Shown: positions 1 to 7,591 of the stretch, one piece after another
Layout: every line of letters begins with the position of its first letter
How positions within the stretch are numbered: the first letter of the stretch is position 1
Source of the DNA: Eubacterium ruminantium
GTDB lineage: Bacteria; Bacillota; Clostridia; Lachnospirales; Lachnospiraceae
Assembly (NCBI GenBank): GCA_900108205.1
Contig: FNUU01000009.1
Location: 1-64,000 of the forward strand
Reading direction: 5' to 3'
DNA: 64,000 nt
Position numbers and translations under genes: made by a program
The notes under the pieces: model-generated
Told to the model about the DNA's origin: nothing
The model's database searches: none
The model's input: the letters and a program-made list of their open reading frames with translations, nothing else

Positions 1-2
1 AT

Positions 3-227
3 TACGGACGTGATGGCATCATCAATCTGGTAAAGTACAGCAGAGAAAACAGAGGGATAGATACAGCTTCGTTGACAAATGTTACGCCTGAGAAATTTAC
101 CCTTAGAGATATCATTTCTGAGCATTATGATCAAGCAAAAAGTTATATAGATCGAATACAGGTACATGTGCCGGATGGGACAGTGCGAAAGACAGCCTCA
201 ATAAGACTGCATCAGTTGTTGTTCTAG
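3..227 (+). CDS. C-terminal end of an unidentified protein, cut by the window edge
   Basis: An open frame enters from the left edge and runs 74 codons to a TAG stop. It reads naturally as protein (start YGRDGIINLVKYSREN, end ASIRLHQLLF) with no internal stop. I do not recognise the family. It sits just upstream of an XRE/LPD3-like gene typical of mobile elements, so it may be the tail of an element-encoded gene. The following 190 bases up to the next gene hold only a candidate promoter. Confidence 0.45.
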   Translation, partial: YGRDGIINLVKYSRENRGIDTASLTNVTPEKFTLRDIISEHYDQAKSYIDRIQVHVPDGTVRKTASIRLHQLLF

Positions 228-355
228 GGTTTGACAAAGCAGATGGATAAAAGTAGAATAAGGCAAACAATTCTAAATCATTATATCTAGAAGCTTTTCT
301 TTTTATGCTCTCCCAACTGACAACAGATTTACTCCATCAGAATATAATCCACGCG

Positions 356-384
356 TTGCGAACTACTTGAAAATGTGTTACACT
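356..384 (+). promoter_or_regulatory. Candidate sigma-A promoter for the XRE gene
   Basis: TTGCGA (356-361) and TACACT (379-384) are separated by 17 bases and lie 32 bases before the ATG at 417. Both boxes deviate from consensus, so this is a moderate prediction. Confidence 0.35.
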
Positions 385-416
385 GTATCTATAAACACGC
401 AATGCGAGGTAATAGT

Positions 417-1133
417 ATGGATATAGCTAAATCAATAAAAAACTTGAGAGAAAGCACAGGGATGTCACGTAAAGAGTTTTCAGAACATACGGGTATCCCT
501 GTTCGAACATTGGAAGATTGGGAAGCAGGAAGAAGAACTCCGCCGGAATATATACCGAGGTTATTAGCGTATCAGATTAGATTTGAGGATATTTTTGCCT
601 TAAAAGAGAAATCAACGGACAATGTCAGCATTATTACCGATCCGGATGGAAAGAAGGTTGTACTGATCAATGATATTCGTTTTAAATCAAGAAGAAGTAT
701 TGATTGGGATGAAATAGAACAAATTATAAGAAAATATATTGGGAAGTACTATGAGATTGCTGAAACTGCTGAAAAGGTATATATCGGATCAGATTTTCCG
801 GATGAATTTACTCATTCAAAATATACAAAAGCTATAAAGGGTGCAAATGAAAAAGCAAAAGCGAATGCAATAACGGCAATTGGTGAACTTATTCAGATTG
901 CAGATAATAAAGCAGAGTCTCCGGATTATGATAGAAAACATGGAAACAAAGCGAAAAATGGGTGGTATAGGTATGATACGCGATTTGGAATACCTGTTTA
1001 TAGTGAACTAGGTGAAATTGACAGATACAATATTTTCAGGGCAAGAATGCTTGTTCGCTGTGATGATCAAAACAAATTGTATTTATATGATATTGTACAA
1101 ATAAAAAAGGAAACGAGCACGCCGCTTGAGTAA
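417..1133 (+). CDS. XRE-type HTH protein with LPD3-like C-terminal domain
   Basis: A 238-residue protein. Residues 1-55 form a helix-turn-helix of the Cro/C1 (XRE) type (NLRESTGMSRKEFSEHTGIP, then RTLEDWEAGRRTPP). The C-terminal 120 residues carry a YYEIAETAEKVYIGSDFPDE segment and end in LYLYDIVQIKKETSTPLE. That pattern is familiar from the LPD3-like domain of large polyvalent phage and conjugative-element proteins (family memory, not searched). ATG 417 is chosen because GAGGTAATA lies just upstream; an in-frame ATG at 375 has no ribosome site. It is probably a regulator or accessory protein left by an integrated element. Its DNA target is unknown. Confidence 0.72.
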   Translation: MDIAKSIKNLRESTGMSRKEFSEHTGIPVRTLEDWEAGRRTPPEYIPRLLAYQIRFEDIFALKEKSTDNVSIITDPDGKKVVLINDIRFKSRRSIDWDEIEQIIRKYIGKYYEIAETAEKVYIGSDFPDEFTHSKYTKAIKGANEKAKANAITAIGELIQIADNKAESPDYDRKHGNKAKNGWYRYDTRFGIPVYSELGEIDRYNIFRARMLVRCDDQNKLYLYDIVQIKKETSTPLE

Positions 1134-1212
1134 AGACTGTACGGTAGAAAACTTCGTTTCCATTGTTGCCAGTATACTACATAATTAAAGGAAAGTCAAC
1201 GGAAAGAACAAA

Positions 1213-1354
1213 ATGACACAGAGCGAGCTGGCGGATATGCTGTTTGGATAGAAGGCATCCGATTAAAGAAAAGCCGTTCCTGGCCGATACGAAGTTCCTG
1301 AAGCTGGTGAGCGGGTATGAGGAAGAGTTATGGCATCAAAAAAAGAAAGTATGA
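1213..1354 (+). pseudogene. Short gene remnants
   Basis: An ATG at 1213 encodes 12 residues (MTQSELADMLFG, XRE-like) and stops at 1251. A second frame then reads KPFLADTKFLKLVSGYEEEL and ends at the TGA at 1352. Neither piece is a full gene and the reading frame changes between them. They look like debris of one or two accessory genes at the edge of the mobile-element remnant. Confidence 0.35.
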
Positions 1355-1363
1355 GTGAATAAG

Positions 1364-1831
1364 ATGAGTGTAGAATTGATTCCGATCGTTCGAGAGGATG
1401 TTGAAACTGTCTGGAAGATGCAGGTTGAGGCATTTACCGGGCTGTTGGAGCGTTATCAGGATTATGATATAAGTCCCGCGGCTGAAGGCATGGAAAAAGT
1501 AATGGCGAGGTTTGAGCAACCCTGGACGACGTATTTTTTCATTATGGCGAATGATGAGAAAGTCGGAGTGGTACGAGTTGTAGATAAAAAGGATGGCAGC
1601 AGGAAGCGTATATCCCCTATCTGGATCATGCCTGAGCACAGAAATAAAGGCTATGCCCAGCAGGCAATGATTGAAGCTGAAAGGATTTATGGGGAGGATA
1701 ACTGGTGCCTGGATACGATATTACAGGAGAAGGGTAATTGCTATCTCTATGAGAAGCTCGGGTACCATCAGACCGGAAAAGTCGATAAGATAAGTGAATG
1801 CATGGATATCGTATATTATGAAAAGGACTGA
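1364..1831 (+). CDS. GNAT family N-acetyltransferase
   Basis: A 155-residue single-domain acetyltransferase. The family moves an acetyl group from acetyl-CoA to an amine. The acetyl-CoA loop is visible as PEHRNKGYAQQAMIEAERI (the R/Q-x-x-G-x-G/A pattern, about residues 90-110), followed by LYEKLGYHQTGK, the usual GNAT beta6-alpha4 ending. The ATG at 1364 gives a normal N-terminus (MSVELIPIVREDVE); a GTG at 1355 is in frame but less likely. The substrate cannot be inferred. It is the first of a run of GNAT genes on this strand, 36 bases before the next, and the two may be co-transcribed. Confidence 0.85.
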   Translation: MSVELIPIVREDVETVWKMQVEAFTGLLERYQDYDISPAAEGMEKVMARFEQPWTTYFFIMANDEKVGVVRVVDKKDGSRKRISPIWIMPEHRNKGYAQQAMIEAERIYGEDNWCLDTILQEKGNCYLYEKLGYHQTGKVDKISECMDIVYYEKD

Positions 1832-1867
1832 GAGGCGAGATGGTAGTTCTCGCAGAGAGGTAGAGAA

Positions 1868-2851
1868 ATGGAAAATATATCGTTGATCGAACTTGATGAA
1901 TCATATCTGCCACAGATGACAGAGCTTATAAAAGAAGCGTTTGGCGGGGAACCATGGAATGATGACTGGAGCGATACAAAACAGTTAATTGAATATATGA
2001 AGGATATATCAAAGCCATACAATCCACTGAACTATGGCTTATTGATGGATGGTAAACTGGCAGGTATATCTGTTGGAAAGGTTAATCACTGGTGGGAAGG
2101 AACAAGCTATGTTATAGAAGAATTCTGTGTCTCTCCAAACTGTCAGGGAATGGGACTTGGTTCGAAATTCTTAGGCCTTATTGAACAAAGTGTTCGTGAA
2201 AAAGGAGTGGAAGGTATTTTTCTGCAGACAGATAATGATAAGCCGGCCTACCATTTTTATCATAAAAATGGATTTATGGATCTGGGGACTTATATCAGTT
2301 TGTATAAGAGCGTAAGGACCATAGAGAAAACTGACGTGGAGGATACATCTGATAATGGTTCTGATTTTGATTCGGATGATATTGAATATGATATTGCTGA
2401 TCTGAATGATATATCGGAACTTATACGACTCAGGATTCTGTATATGATCGACGATTTCGGTTCCATAACTGATGAAGAAAGAGAGGGAATGGAAAAACAG
2501 CTTCCGGGATATTTTGAGAGAGAACTGGGGAAGAAGCTGATCGCATTTGTGGCGAGAGCAGAGGGAAGACTTGTTGCGGCAGCGTATCTTCTTATTATCG
2601 AAAAACCTGCAAATCCTTTTTTCCTTAACGGACTTGATTCAGAGGTTTTAAGTGTATATACGGAAGAAGGGTATCGCGGAAGAGGTATATGTTCGCAGCT
2701 TATGAAAAATATGATTGAATATGCCAAAGAACATAAAATAAGCCGGATCGATCTCGTTGCTACCGATGACGGATATTCAATCTATAAAAAACTGGGATTT
2801 GAAGATAAGACGCAGAAATACAAGGATATGAGATTAGTGGTTGAAGATTAA
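1868..2851 (+). CDS. Tandem double-GNAT acetyltransferase
   Basis: A 327-residue protein with two complete GNAT folds. The first (residues 1-150) has the acetyl-CoA loop in SPNCQGMGLGSKFLGLIE and YHFYHKNGF. The second (about 175-327) has EEGYRGRGICSQLMKNM and YSIYKKLGFEDK. An acidic linker rich in D, S and E (about 152-172) joins them. Tandem GNATs of this layout include antibiotic-modifying and mycothiol-synthase-like enzymes, but no specific substrate signature is seen here. ATG 1868 follows AGAGGTAGAGAA. It lies between two other GNAT genes on the same strand. Confidence 0.85.
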   Translation: MENISLIELDESYLPQMTELIKEAFGGEPWNDDWSDTKQLIEYMKDISKPYNPLNYGLLMDGKLAGISVGKVNHWWEGTSYVIEEFCVSPNCQGMGLGSKFLGLIEQSVREKGVEGIFLQTDNDKPAYHFYHKNGFMDLGTYISLYKSVRTIEKTDVEDTSDNGSDFDSDDIEYDIADLNDISELIRLRILYMIDDFGSITDEEREGMEKQLPGYFERELGKKLIAFVARAEGRLVAAAYLLIIEKPANPFFLNGLDSEVLSVYTEEGYRGRGICSQLMKNMIEYAKEHKISRIDLVATDDGYSIYKKLGFEDKTQKYKDMRLVVED

Positions 2852-2921
2852 CAAGTTGAGTTTATTTGATTTTGCACTGATGAAGCACTTATCGCAATAG
2901 TAGAATACAGGAGAGTGTATT

Positions 2922-3467
2922 ATGACGGATATCGTATTAATAGAACCGACAACGGAATATGCCGAAGATATATGGGCGTTCCGACAGGAGATAATAGATT
3001 TTGACGAGGATAATGACGACCGGTTTGCCGGATGCAGTTCTTTGGGAGACTGCAGGTCAGCTGAGGAATGGATAAATCTGTGCGTAATGATGAAAAGTGC
3101 AGAGACAGTATCTAAAACAGGTTTCACTGTTCCGGCACATACGTACCTTGCCGTCAGGAAAAGCGACAACCGAATAGTTGGAGTGATCGATCTTCGTCAT
3201 CATATTGATCATCCTATTCTTGGAACATGGGGAGGCCACTGCGGTTATTCTGTGCGTCCGGCGGAACGAGGTAAGGGCTATGCGAAAGAAATGCTGCGTC
3301 TTAATATAATGAATGCCGCAAAACTGGGAATTAACAGGATGCTTGTTACTTGTGACGAGGGGAATGTGGCAAGCGAAAAAACCATCCTGGCAAACGGCGG
3401 AGTGTTTGAAAAGACGATTGAGGTTGACGGCGTGAAGATGAAGAGATTCTGGATAGTTACAAGCTGA
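2922..3467 (+). CDS. GNAT family N-acetyltransferase
   Basis: A 181-residue acetyltransferase. VRPAERGKGYAKEMLRL is the acetyl-CoA binding loop, and MLVTCDEGNVASEKTILANG is the C-terminal half typical of the RimJ/RimL-like branch that acts on small molecules or protein N-termini. ATG 2922 is preceded by AGGAGAG at good spacing. The gene ends 52 bases before a convergent DinB gene, with a strong bidirectional hairpin between them. Confidence 0.87.
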   Translation: MTDIVLIEPTTEYAEDIWAFRQEIIDFDEDNDDRFAGCSSLGDCRSAEEWINLCVMMKSAETVSKTGFTVPAHTYLAVRKSDNRIVGVIDLRHHIDHPILGTWGGHCGYSVRPAERGKGYAKEMLRLNIMNAAKLGINRMLVTCDEGNVASEKTILANGGVFEKTIEVDGVKMKRFWIVTS

Positions 3468-3482
3468 CAGAAATGACGTTGA

Positions 3483-3516
3483 AACAGGCGCACTGATATT
3501 GATCAGTGCGCCTGTT
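3483..3516. terminator. Bidirectional terminator hairpin
   Basis: A perfect 15-bp stem (3483-3497 with 3502-3516, starting AACAGGCGCACTGAT) with a 4-base loop sits between convergent genes. It is short of a long T-run on either side, but its strength and position suit termination in both directions. Confidence 0.75.
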
Positions 3517-3518
3517 CC

Positions 3519-4061
3519 TTACTTCACGGATGGTGTCTCAGCTGTAACCTGTCCGGCTCTGTATCTTCCGAAGAATATACCATCATCAACATATTTATCA
3601 GCCTGGGAAACCCACATAGGAAACTTTCCGGTATTTATAGCAGTCTGACCGTTAAGCATTCCGGTGTGGAAGGAAATATGCCTGAACTGACGAAGCACGA
3701 GCTCCATACGGGTGTAGATGCAGTTCTCTGGCTTCTCATACAACATATCATCAGTAAGTGAATCCAGATAATCCAGAGTCTTCTTCTCAACTTTATCAAG
3801 GTATTCGAGAAGCTCCTCGTCTGATAAAACAACGTTCGTTGGATTGTCAGGATTGTCCATTCCGTTTTCGTGAAAATCAGGTTCTTCATAATCGTAAGGA
3901 TTTATGAACCACTTGTCTGCGGAGTGAAGAGCATGATAAGCCCATCTCCAGCATGGAGCACCGCAACACAGTGCATCTCTGTCATAGGTCTGAATGGAAG
4001 TTTTAATATTCAGAAAATTCGGTAAAACCATATCTTTGATTATCATACATAATTCATTCAT
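3519..4061 (-). CDS. DinB-like four-helix protein
   Basis: A 180-residue protein of the DinB/YfiT-like metalloenzyme fold. Visible features are an early helical segment with WRWAYHALHSADKWF (candidate metal histidine), a middle charged helix pair, and LVLRQFRHISFHTGMLNG with two further histidines in the usual HxxxH position. Members act as thiol transferases or related metal-dependent enzymes in detoxification; the substrate is unknown. The ATG at 4061 is preceded by a strong GAGGAGGTAATAA ribosome site. It is divergent from a LysR regulator with a shared 148-base control region, which suggests that the LysR protein controls it. Confidence 0.8.
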   Translation of the reverse strand: MNELCMIIKDMVLPNFLNIKTSIQTYDRDALCCGAPCWRWAYHALHSADKWFINPYDYEEPDFHENGMDNPDNPTNVVLSDEELLEYLDKVEKKTLDYLDSLTDDMLYEKPENCIYTRMELVLRQFRHISFHTGMLNGQTAINTGKFPMWVSQADKYVDDGIFFGRYRAGQVTAETPSVK

Positions 4062-4152
4062 TTTTATTACCTCCTCGGTTGATATTTATTGTTGTTAGGT
4101 TTATAATAACATCAACGGCAATATCAGTAAAATTGAAATAAATGAATAATTG

Positions 4153-4169
4153 GTTCAAATATATTGAAC
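4153..4169. promoter_or_regulatory. Candidate LysR operator between divergent genes
   Basis: GTTCAAATATATTGAAC is a perfect 6-bp inverted repeat with a 5-base centre and fits the T-N11-A rule for LysR binding sites. It lies 41 bases upstream of the LysR gene start and about 90 bases upstream of the divergent DinB gene. That is the standard position for autoregulation plus control of the divergent target. Confidence 0.5.
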
Positions 4170-4209
4170 GCAGAGAAACGGGCACTTTTTATTTAAACGA
4201 GGCATAGAT

Positions 4210-5088
4210 ATGACAATTACGCAGTTAAGTACATTTTTAAAGATTACGGAATTGAATAGCTTTTCTGCTGCTGCCGATAGTCTGGGGTATGCACAGTCCA
4301 CGGTTACAACACAGATCAAGCAGCTTGAGGATGAATTGGGCTGTGTACTTTTTGAGCGCCTGGGAAAAACAATCTCACTGACCTCGTCGGGTGAAAGGCT
4401 GATAACATATGCTGAAAAGATGCTTCAGCTGGAGCGGGAGATACGACTTGATGTGACGGATGAAGAAAACCCTGCGGGAGTTTTAAAATTGGGTGTATCG
4501 GAGTCACTCTGTATAAGCAGATTTCCGCAGATTTTGATGGAGTTTAATAAGAATAACCCGCGAACAGAGATCAGAATACAGTTTGTTACGCATGAAAGTA
4601 TTCCGGATCTTCTGCAGAAGGGTGAACTTGATATGGTTTATACACTTAATCCGCTCTTTGAGGACGAAAGGATTAAGATCCTCCACAAGAAAAGGGAGAA
4701 ACTGAGATTCTATGTTTCACCCGATCATCCTATGGCTGGGAAAACCATTAGGGAAGATGATCTGAAGGACGTGCCGCTTCTGCTGACCGGACATAACTGT
4801 AATTTCCGACATATGCTGCTTACAGATTTTGAGGATAATGGCATCTCACCGAAGATAGTCCTTGAAACAAGCAGTAAAGAGGTTTTGAAGCAATTTGCAG
4901 AGGGTGGATTCGGAGTGGCGTTCATACCGGAAATGGCAGCAGAAAAAGAAATAAAGGACGGTAAACTGAAGCCTCTTATCTGGAAGGGCACTGATTTCCC
5001 AGTATATTCACAGGTTTTGATCCATAAGGATAAGCATCAGAACAAAGCAATCAGTCGTTTGGTCGATCATATCAGACAGTTGGGATAA
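4210..5088 (+). CDS. LysR-type transcriptional regulator
   Basis: A 292-residue LysR regulator of normal length. Residues 1-60 are the winged HTH (LSTFLKITELNSFSAAADSL, then STVTTQIKQLEDELG and LFERLGKTISLTSSG). Residues 90-290 form the periplasmic-binding-protein-like effector domain (VLKLGVSESLCISRFP onward). The small-molecule effector is unknown. It is divergent from the DinB-like gene and probably controls it through the inverted repeat at 4153-4169. The start at 4210 is weakly supported by GAGGCATAG upstream, but the N-terminus fits the family exactly. Confidence 0.9.
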   Translation: MTITQLSTFLKITELNSFSAAADSLGYAQSTVTTQIKQLEDELGCVLFERLGKTISLTSSGERLITYAEKMLQLEREIRLDVTDEENPAGVLKLGVSESLCISRFPQILMEFNKNNPRTEIRIQFVTHESIPDLLQKGELDMVYTLNPLFEDERIKILHKKREKLRFYVSPDHPMAGKTIREDDLKDVPLLLTGHNCNFRHMLLTDFEDNGISPKIVLETSSKEVLKQFAEGGFGVAFIPEMAAEKEIKDGKLKPLIWKGTDFPVYSQVLIHKDKHQNKAISRLVDHIRQLG

Positions 5089-5164
5089 GTTGGGTAAGTG
5101 GATTTTGGTAACCGATGTCCTATAATGTTGCGGTTTTGTTATTTCCGTAAAAAGAAAAAATGGA

Positions 5165-5192
5165 TTGACAGCCAAACTATAAACGGTATCAT
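5165..5192 (+). promoter_or_regulatory. Sigma-A promoter of the MFS transporter
   Basis: A consensus TTGACA (5165-5170) is followed after 16 bases by TATCAT (5187-5192). Transcription would start near 5200, giving a leader of about 190 bases before the transporter start. That leader contains a small ORF and competing hairpins. Confidence 0.65.
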
Positions 5193-5280
5193 ACAGTTAG
5201 GATGTAAAATAATAATTTAAGAATAAAAGGTAAAATTATGAATTCTGAACGTTAAAAATAGATGATTTAGGAGGTTTGAA

Positions 5281-5319
5281 ATGAGACGCTGCGAAGCATC
5301 AGCTCCATGCAGAGCTTGA
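5281..5319 (+). CDS. Putative 12-residue leader peptide
   Basis: ATG at 5281 encodes MRRCEASAPCRA and then TGA. It has its own strong ribosome site (AGGAGGTTTGAA). The stop codon falls inside the 5' arm of a hairpin, so ribosome position would decide which structure forms downstream. Regulatory leader peptides of antibiotic-resistance genes are built this way. The peptide itself matches no leader I recognise. Confidence 0.5.
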   Translation: MRRCEASAPCRA

Positions 5320-5361
5320 GGAGACTGTATGGAGGATGAATGAATCCTCAGGCTTTGCTCT
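5311..5361 (+). promoter_or_regulatory. Mutually exclusive hairpins (putative attenuator)
   Basis: Two structures compete for bases 5345-5350. Hairpin A pairs 5317-5322 (TGAGGA) with 5345-5350 (TCCTCA), extended by 5311-5315 (AGAGC) with 5357-5361 (GCTCT). Hairpin B pairs 5332-5337 (GAGGAT) with 5344-5349 (ATCCTC) around a 6-base loop. A ribosome stalled on the leader peptide would block A and favour B. There is no long U-run, so the effect may be on translation or on an RNA-binding step rather than a classic terminator. Confidence 0.45.
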
Positions 5362-5392
5362 TTGGGTTAAATAACTTAAAAGGAGTAAAGAG

Positions 5393-6673
5393 ATGAATAA
5401 CAAAAATAATTTAAGAGATTTTTATTTACTTTGGAGTACACAGAGTTTGTCACAGCTGGGAAGTGCCATCACGGCTTTTGCCCTCACGTTGTGGCTATAT
5501 GAAAAGACAGGATCAGCGCTCAGTACTGCGGCGCTTCGGATATGTACTTATGTGCCGTATATTGTTATGAGCATATTTGCCGGTGCAATATCTGATAAGT
5601 TTGATAAAAAGAGAACTATGCTGATATGCGATCTTATGGCGGCAATAAGTACAATAGCTGTATTTGTTCTCTATAAAGCGGATATGTTGGATGTATGGCA
5701 TTTATATGCTATCAATGCTGTATCAGGGTTGATGAATACAGTTCAGCAGCCTGCATCGGAGGTTGCCTATACTATGGTGACGCCTAAGGCTTTTTATCAG
5801 AAGGCAAGTGGTCTCCAATCATTATCAAGATCCCTTGTAACTATCGGTAATCCGGTCATTGCATCAGCAATCTATGGTATGGCAGGATTGGATGCAGCTA
5901 TAGCAGTTGATCTTGTCAGCTTTGCGATAGCATTTATAACGCTTGCATTTTTCGTTAGAATACCTGAGATCAAGGTAGATGAAAATGAAGAGGATGGCGT
6001 TCTTAAACTGGCGAAGGAGGGTATTCTTTACCTGAAAGAGAATCCCATGATCCTGTATGTGATTCTTTTTATGTCTGGTGTTAATTTCGTGGCATCTGCT
6101 TTTGATGCGGTACTTCCGGCATTTATTATTCCGAATCCGAGAGGCGGAAATTATGTGTTTGGTATAGTAACATCATTTTCAGGCATAGCTATGGTTATTG
6201 GAAGCATACTTGCAACATTTATGTATAAACCTAAGGACCGCATCAGAGTCATATATTTTACGATGCTCTTTTCTCTCGGAACAGAGAATTTTCTGCTTGC
6301 TTTATCCGGAAGTCCGATTCTTTGGTGTATCGGACAGTTCCTGGGGTGGGTATTTGTTCCTGTGATGGGTACAAATCAGAATGTTATTATGAGGAATACA
6401 ATCCCGACAAGATTGCTGGGAAGAGTATATGCCTGCCGTAACACGCTTCAGTTTTTTACAATTCCGATAGGGCTTGCGTTTGGCGGGGTTATGGTAGATA
6501 AGGTTTGTGAGCCTTTTATGCAAAGCAGCAGCGGAGAAGCCCTGCACTTCCTGTTTGGAAGCGGAAAAGGATCGGGCGCAGCCTTGATGCTGTTTATACT
6601 TGGTATTATAGGAATATTGTATTGTCTGATACTTGGTAAACGATTAAAAAAATATCAATATAAGGATAAATGA
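5393..6673 (+). CDS. MFS efflux transporter (macrolide-efflux type)
   Basis: A 426-residue, 12-TM major facilitator of the MefA/DHA3 group. It starts NNLRDFYLLWSTQSLSQLGS, has the loop 2-3 signature GAISDKFDKKRTM, and shows regular hydrophobic helices to the end. The family exports drugs such as macrolides using the proton gradient; the real substrate is unknown. AGGAGTAAAG precedes the ATG. The upstream region has a consensus promoter, a leader peptide and switching hairpins, consistent with drug-inducible expression. A GNAT gene follows after 4 bases, so the two form an operon that could combine export with acetylation. Confidence 0.88.
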   Translation: MNNKNNLRDFYLLWSTQSLSQLGSAITAFALTLWLYEKTGSALSTAALRICTYVPYIVMSIFAGAISDKFDKKRTMLICDLMAAISTIAVFVLYKADMLDVWHLYAINAVSGLMNTVQQPASEVAYTMVTPKAFYQKASGLQSLSRSLVTIGNPVIASAIYGMAGLDAAIAVDLVSFAIAFITLAFFVRIPEIKVDENEEDGVLKLAKEGILYLKENPMILYVILFMSGVNFVASAFDAVLPAFIIPNPRGGNYVFGIVTSFSGIAMVIGSILATFMYKPKDRIRVIYFTMLFSLGTENFLLALSGSPILWCIGQFLGWVFVPVMGTNQNVIMRNTIPTRLLGRVYACRNTLQFFTIPIGLAFGGVMVDKVCEPFMQSSSGEALHFLFGSGKGSGAALMLFILGIIGILYCLILGKRLKKYQYKDK

Positions 6674-6677
6674 AATT

Positions 6678-7439
6678 ATGTTCAAAGAATATTATGAAAA
6701 ACTTTTGAAGCAGCTGGCAATTGAATTAAATTGTGATCCGTCAGATTTTCAGGCGAAGGAGAATATCATCACAACTCCGGCAATGAATGAGGGGCGAAGG
6801 AGTTACAGCCCCGATAAACCATTTCTCCAGATGGCAACATGTGGTATAAATACAGTTTTTATGGCGGATGAATGCTTGCATGAGTTTTTGCATGATATGA
6901 TCAAAGGTGTGAAGGGACATTACCTGTTTGAAATTAATAATCTTATAAAGCTGAATGAGGAGTTAAAACAGTATGGTTATCGGATGAATCCGACGCATCA
7001 TATGTTTTTACCTTGCTGTGACGTTAAAGTAGAAGAACGTTATCAGGTGAAATGGCTTTATGAGGATGAAATCAGGACGTTTTACGGAGATCCACGGTTC
7101 CCGAATGCGATAGCTTTTCCGGAACCGTGTCCGGTACGTCCGGACAGGATTGTGGTCATTGCTCTTGATGGGGATAATATCATGGGTATGGCAGGATGTT
7201 CGGAGGATGCTGCGCATTGGCAGCAGATAGGAATTGATGTTCTGCCGGAATACCGCTCGAAAGGAATTGGAGCATATCTGGTTACTCTGATCAAGAATAA
7301 AATTATCGAGATGGGTGACGTTCCGTTTTATGGTACTGCTGCGGCAAATGTTCATTCACAGAACATCGCCGTTAAAAGTGGCTTTAAGCATGCGTGGGTG
7401 GAAACCGAGGCGGTAAAGATTAAGGATGAAAACTTTTAG
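6678..7439 (+). CDS. GNAT acetyltransferase (FR47-like), 253 aa
   Basis: The C-terminal half (about 155-245) is a GNAT domain: IGIDVLPEYRSKGIGAYLVT is the acetyl-CoA loop and GTAAANVHSQNIAVKSGF the second half. The N-terminal 150 residues are a less familiar domain rich in Cys, His and Met (CGINTVFMADECLHEFLHDM, MFLPCCDVKVEERY). That arrangement resembles the two-part acetyltransferases in which the N-terminal domain shapes the substrate pocket. The gene begins 4 bases after the efflux pump and belongs to the same transcript. The substrate is unknown. Confidence 0.82.
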   Translation: MFKEYYEKLLKQLAIELNCDPSDFQAKENIITTPAMNEGRRSYSPDKPFLQMATCGINTVFMADECLHEFLHDMIKGVKGHYLFEINNLIKLNEELKQYGYRMNPTHHMFLPCCDVKVEERYQVKWLYEDEIRTFYGDPRFPNAIAFPEPCPVRPDRIVVIALDGDNIMGMAGCSEDAAHWQQIGIDVLPEYRSKGIGAYLVTLIKNKIIEMGDVPFYGTAAANVHSQNIAVKSGFKHAWVETEAVKIKDENF

Positions 7440-7450
7440 GAATCAAAAAT

Positions 7451-7591
7451 GTGGAGCTTATAAAAGCTGTCGGACTGGATATAGTTGGAAATGATCCTGA
7501 AAAAATCCTTGAGGAAAAAATGATATGGAGAGAAAGGGGAAAATCCAATCATCTACGGATAATTGGATTATACGTGATATATTATGAATAA
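7451..7591 (+). CDS. Small ORF of 46 residues, unknown
   Basis: GTG at 7451 (AGGAATC upstream) encodes VELIKAVGLDIVGNDPEKIL and continues to a TAA that overlaps the next gene by 8 bases. It may be a genuine small protein coupled to the following gene, or the tail of a lost one. I recognise no family. Confidence 0.25.
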   Translation: MELIKAVGLDIVGNDPEKILEEKMIWRERGKSNHLRIIGLYVIYYE

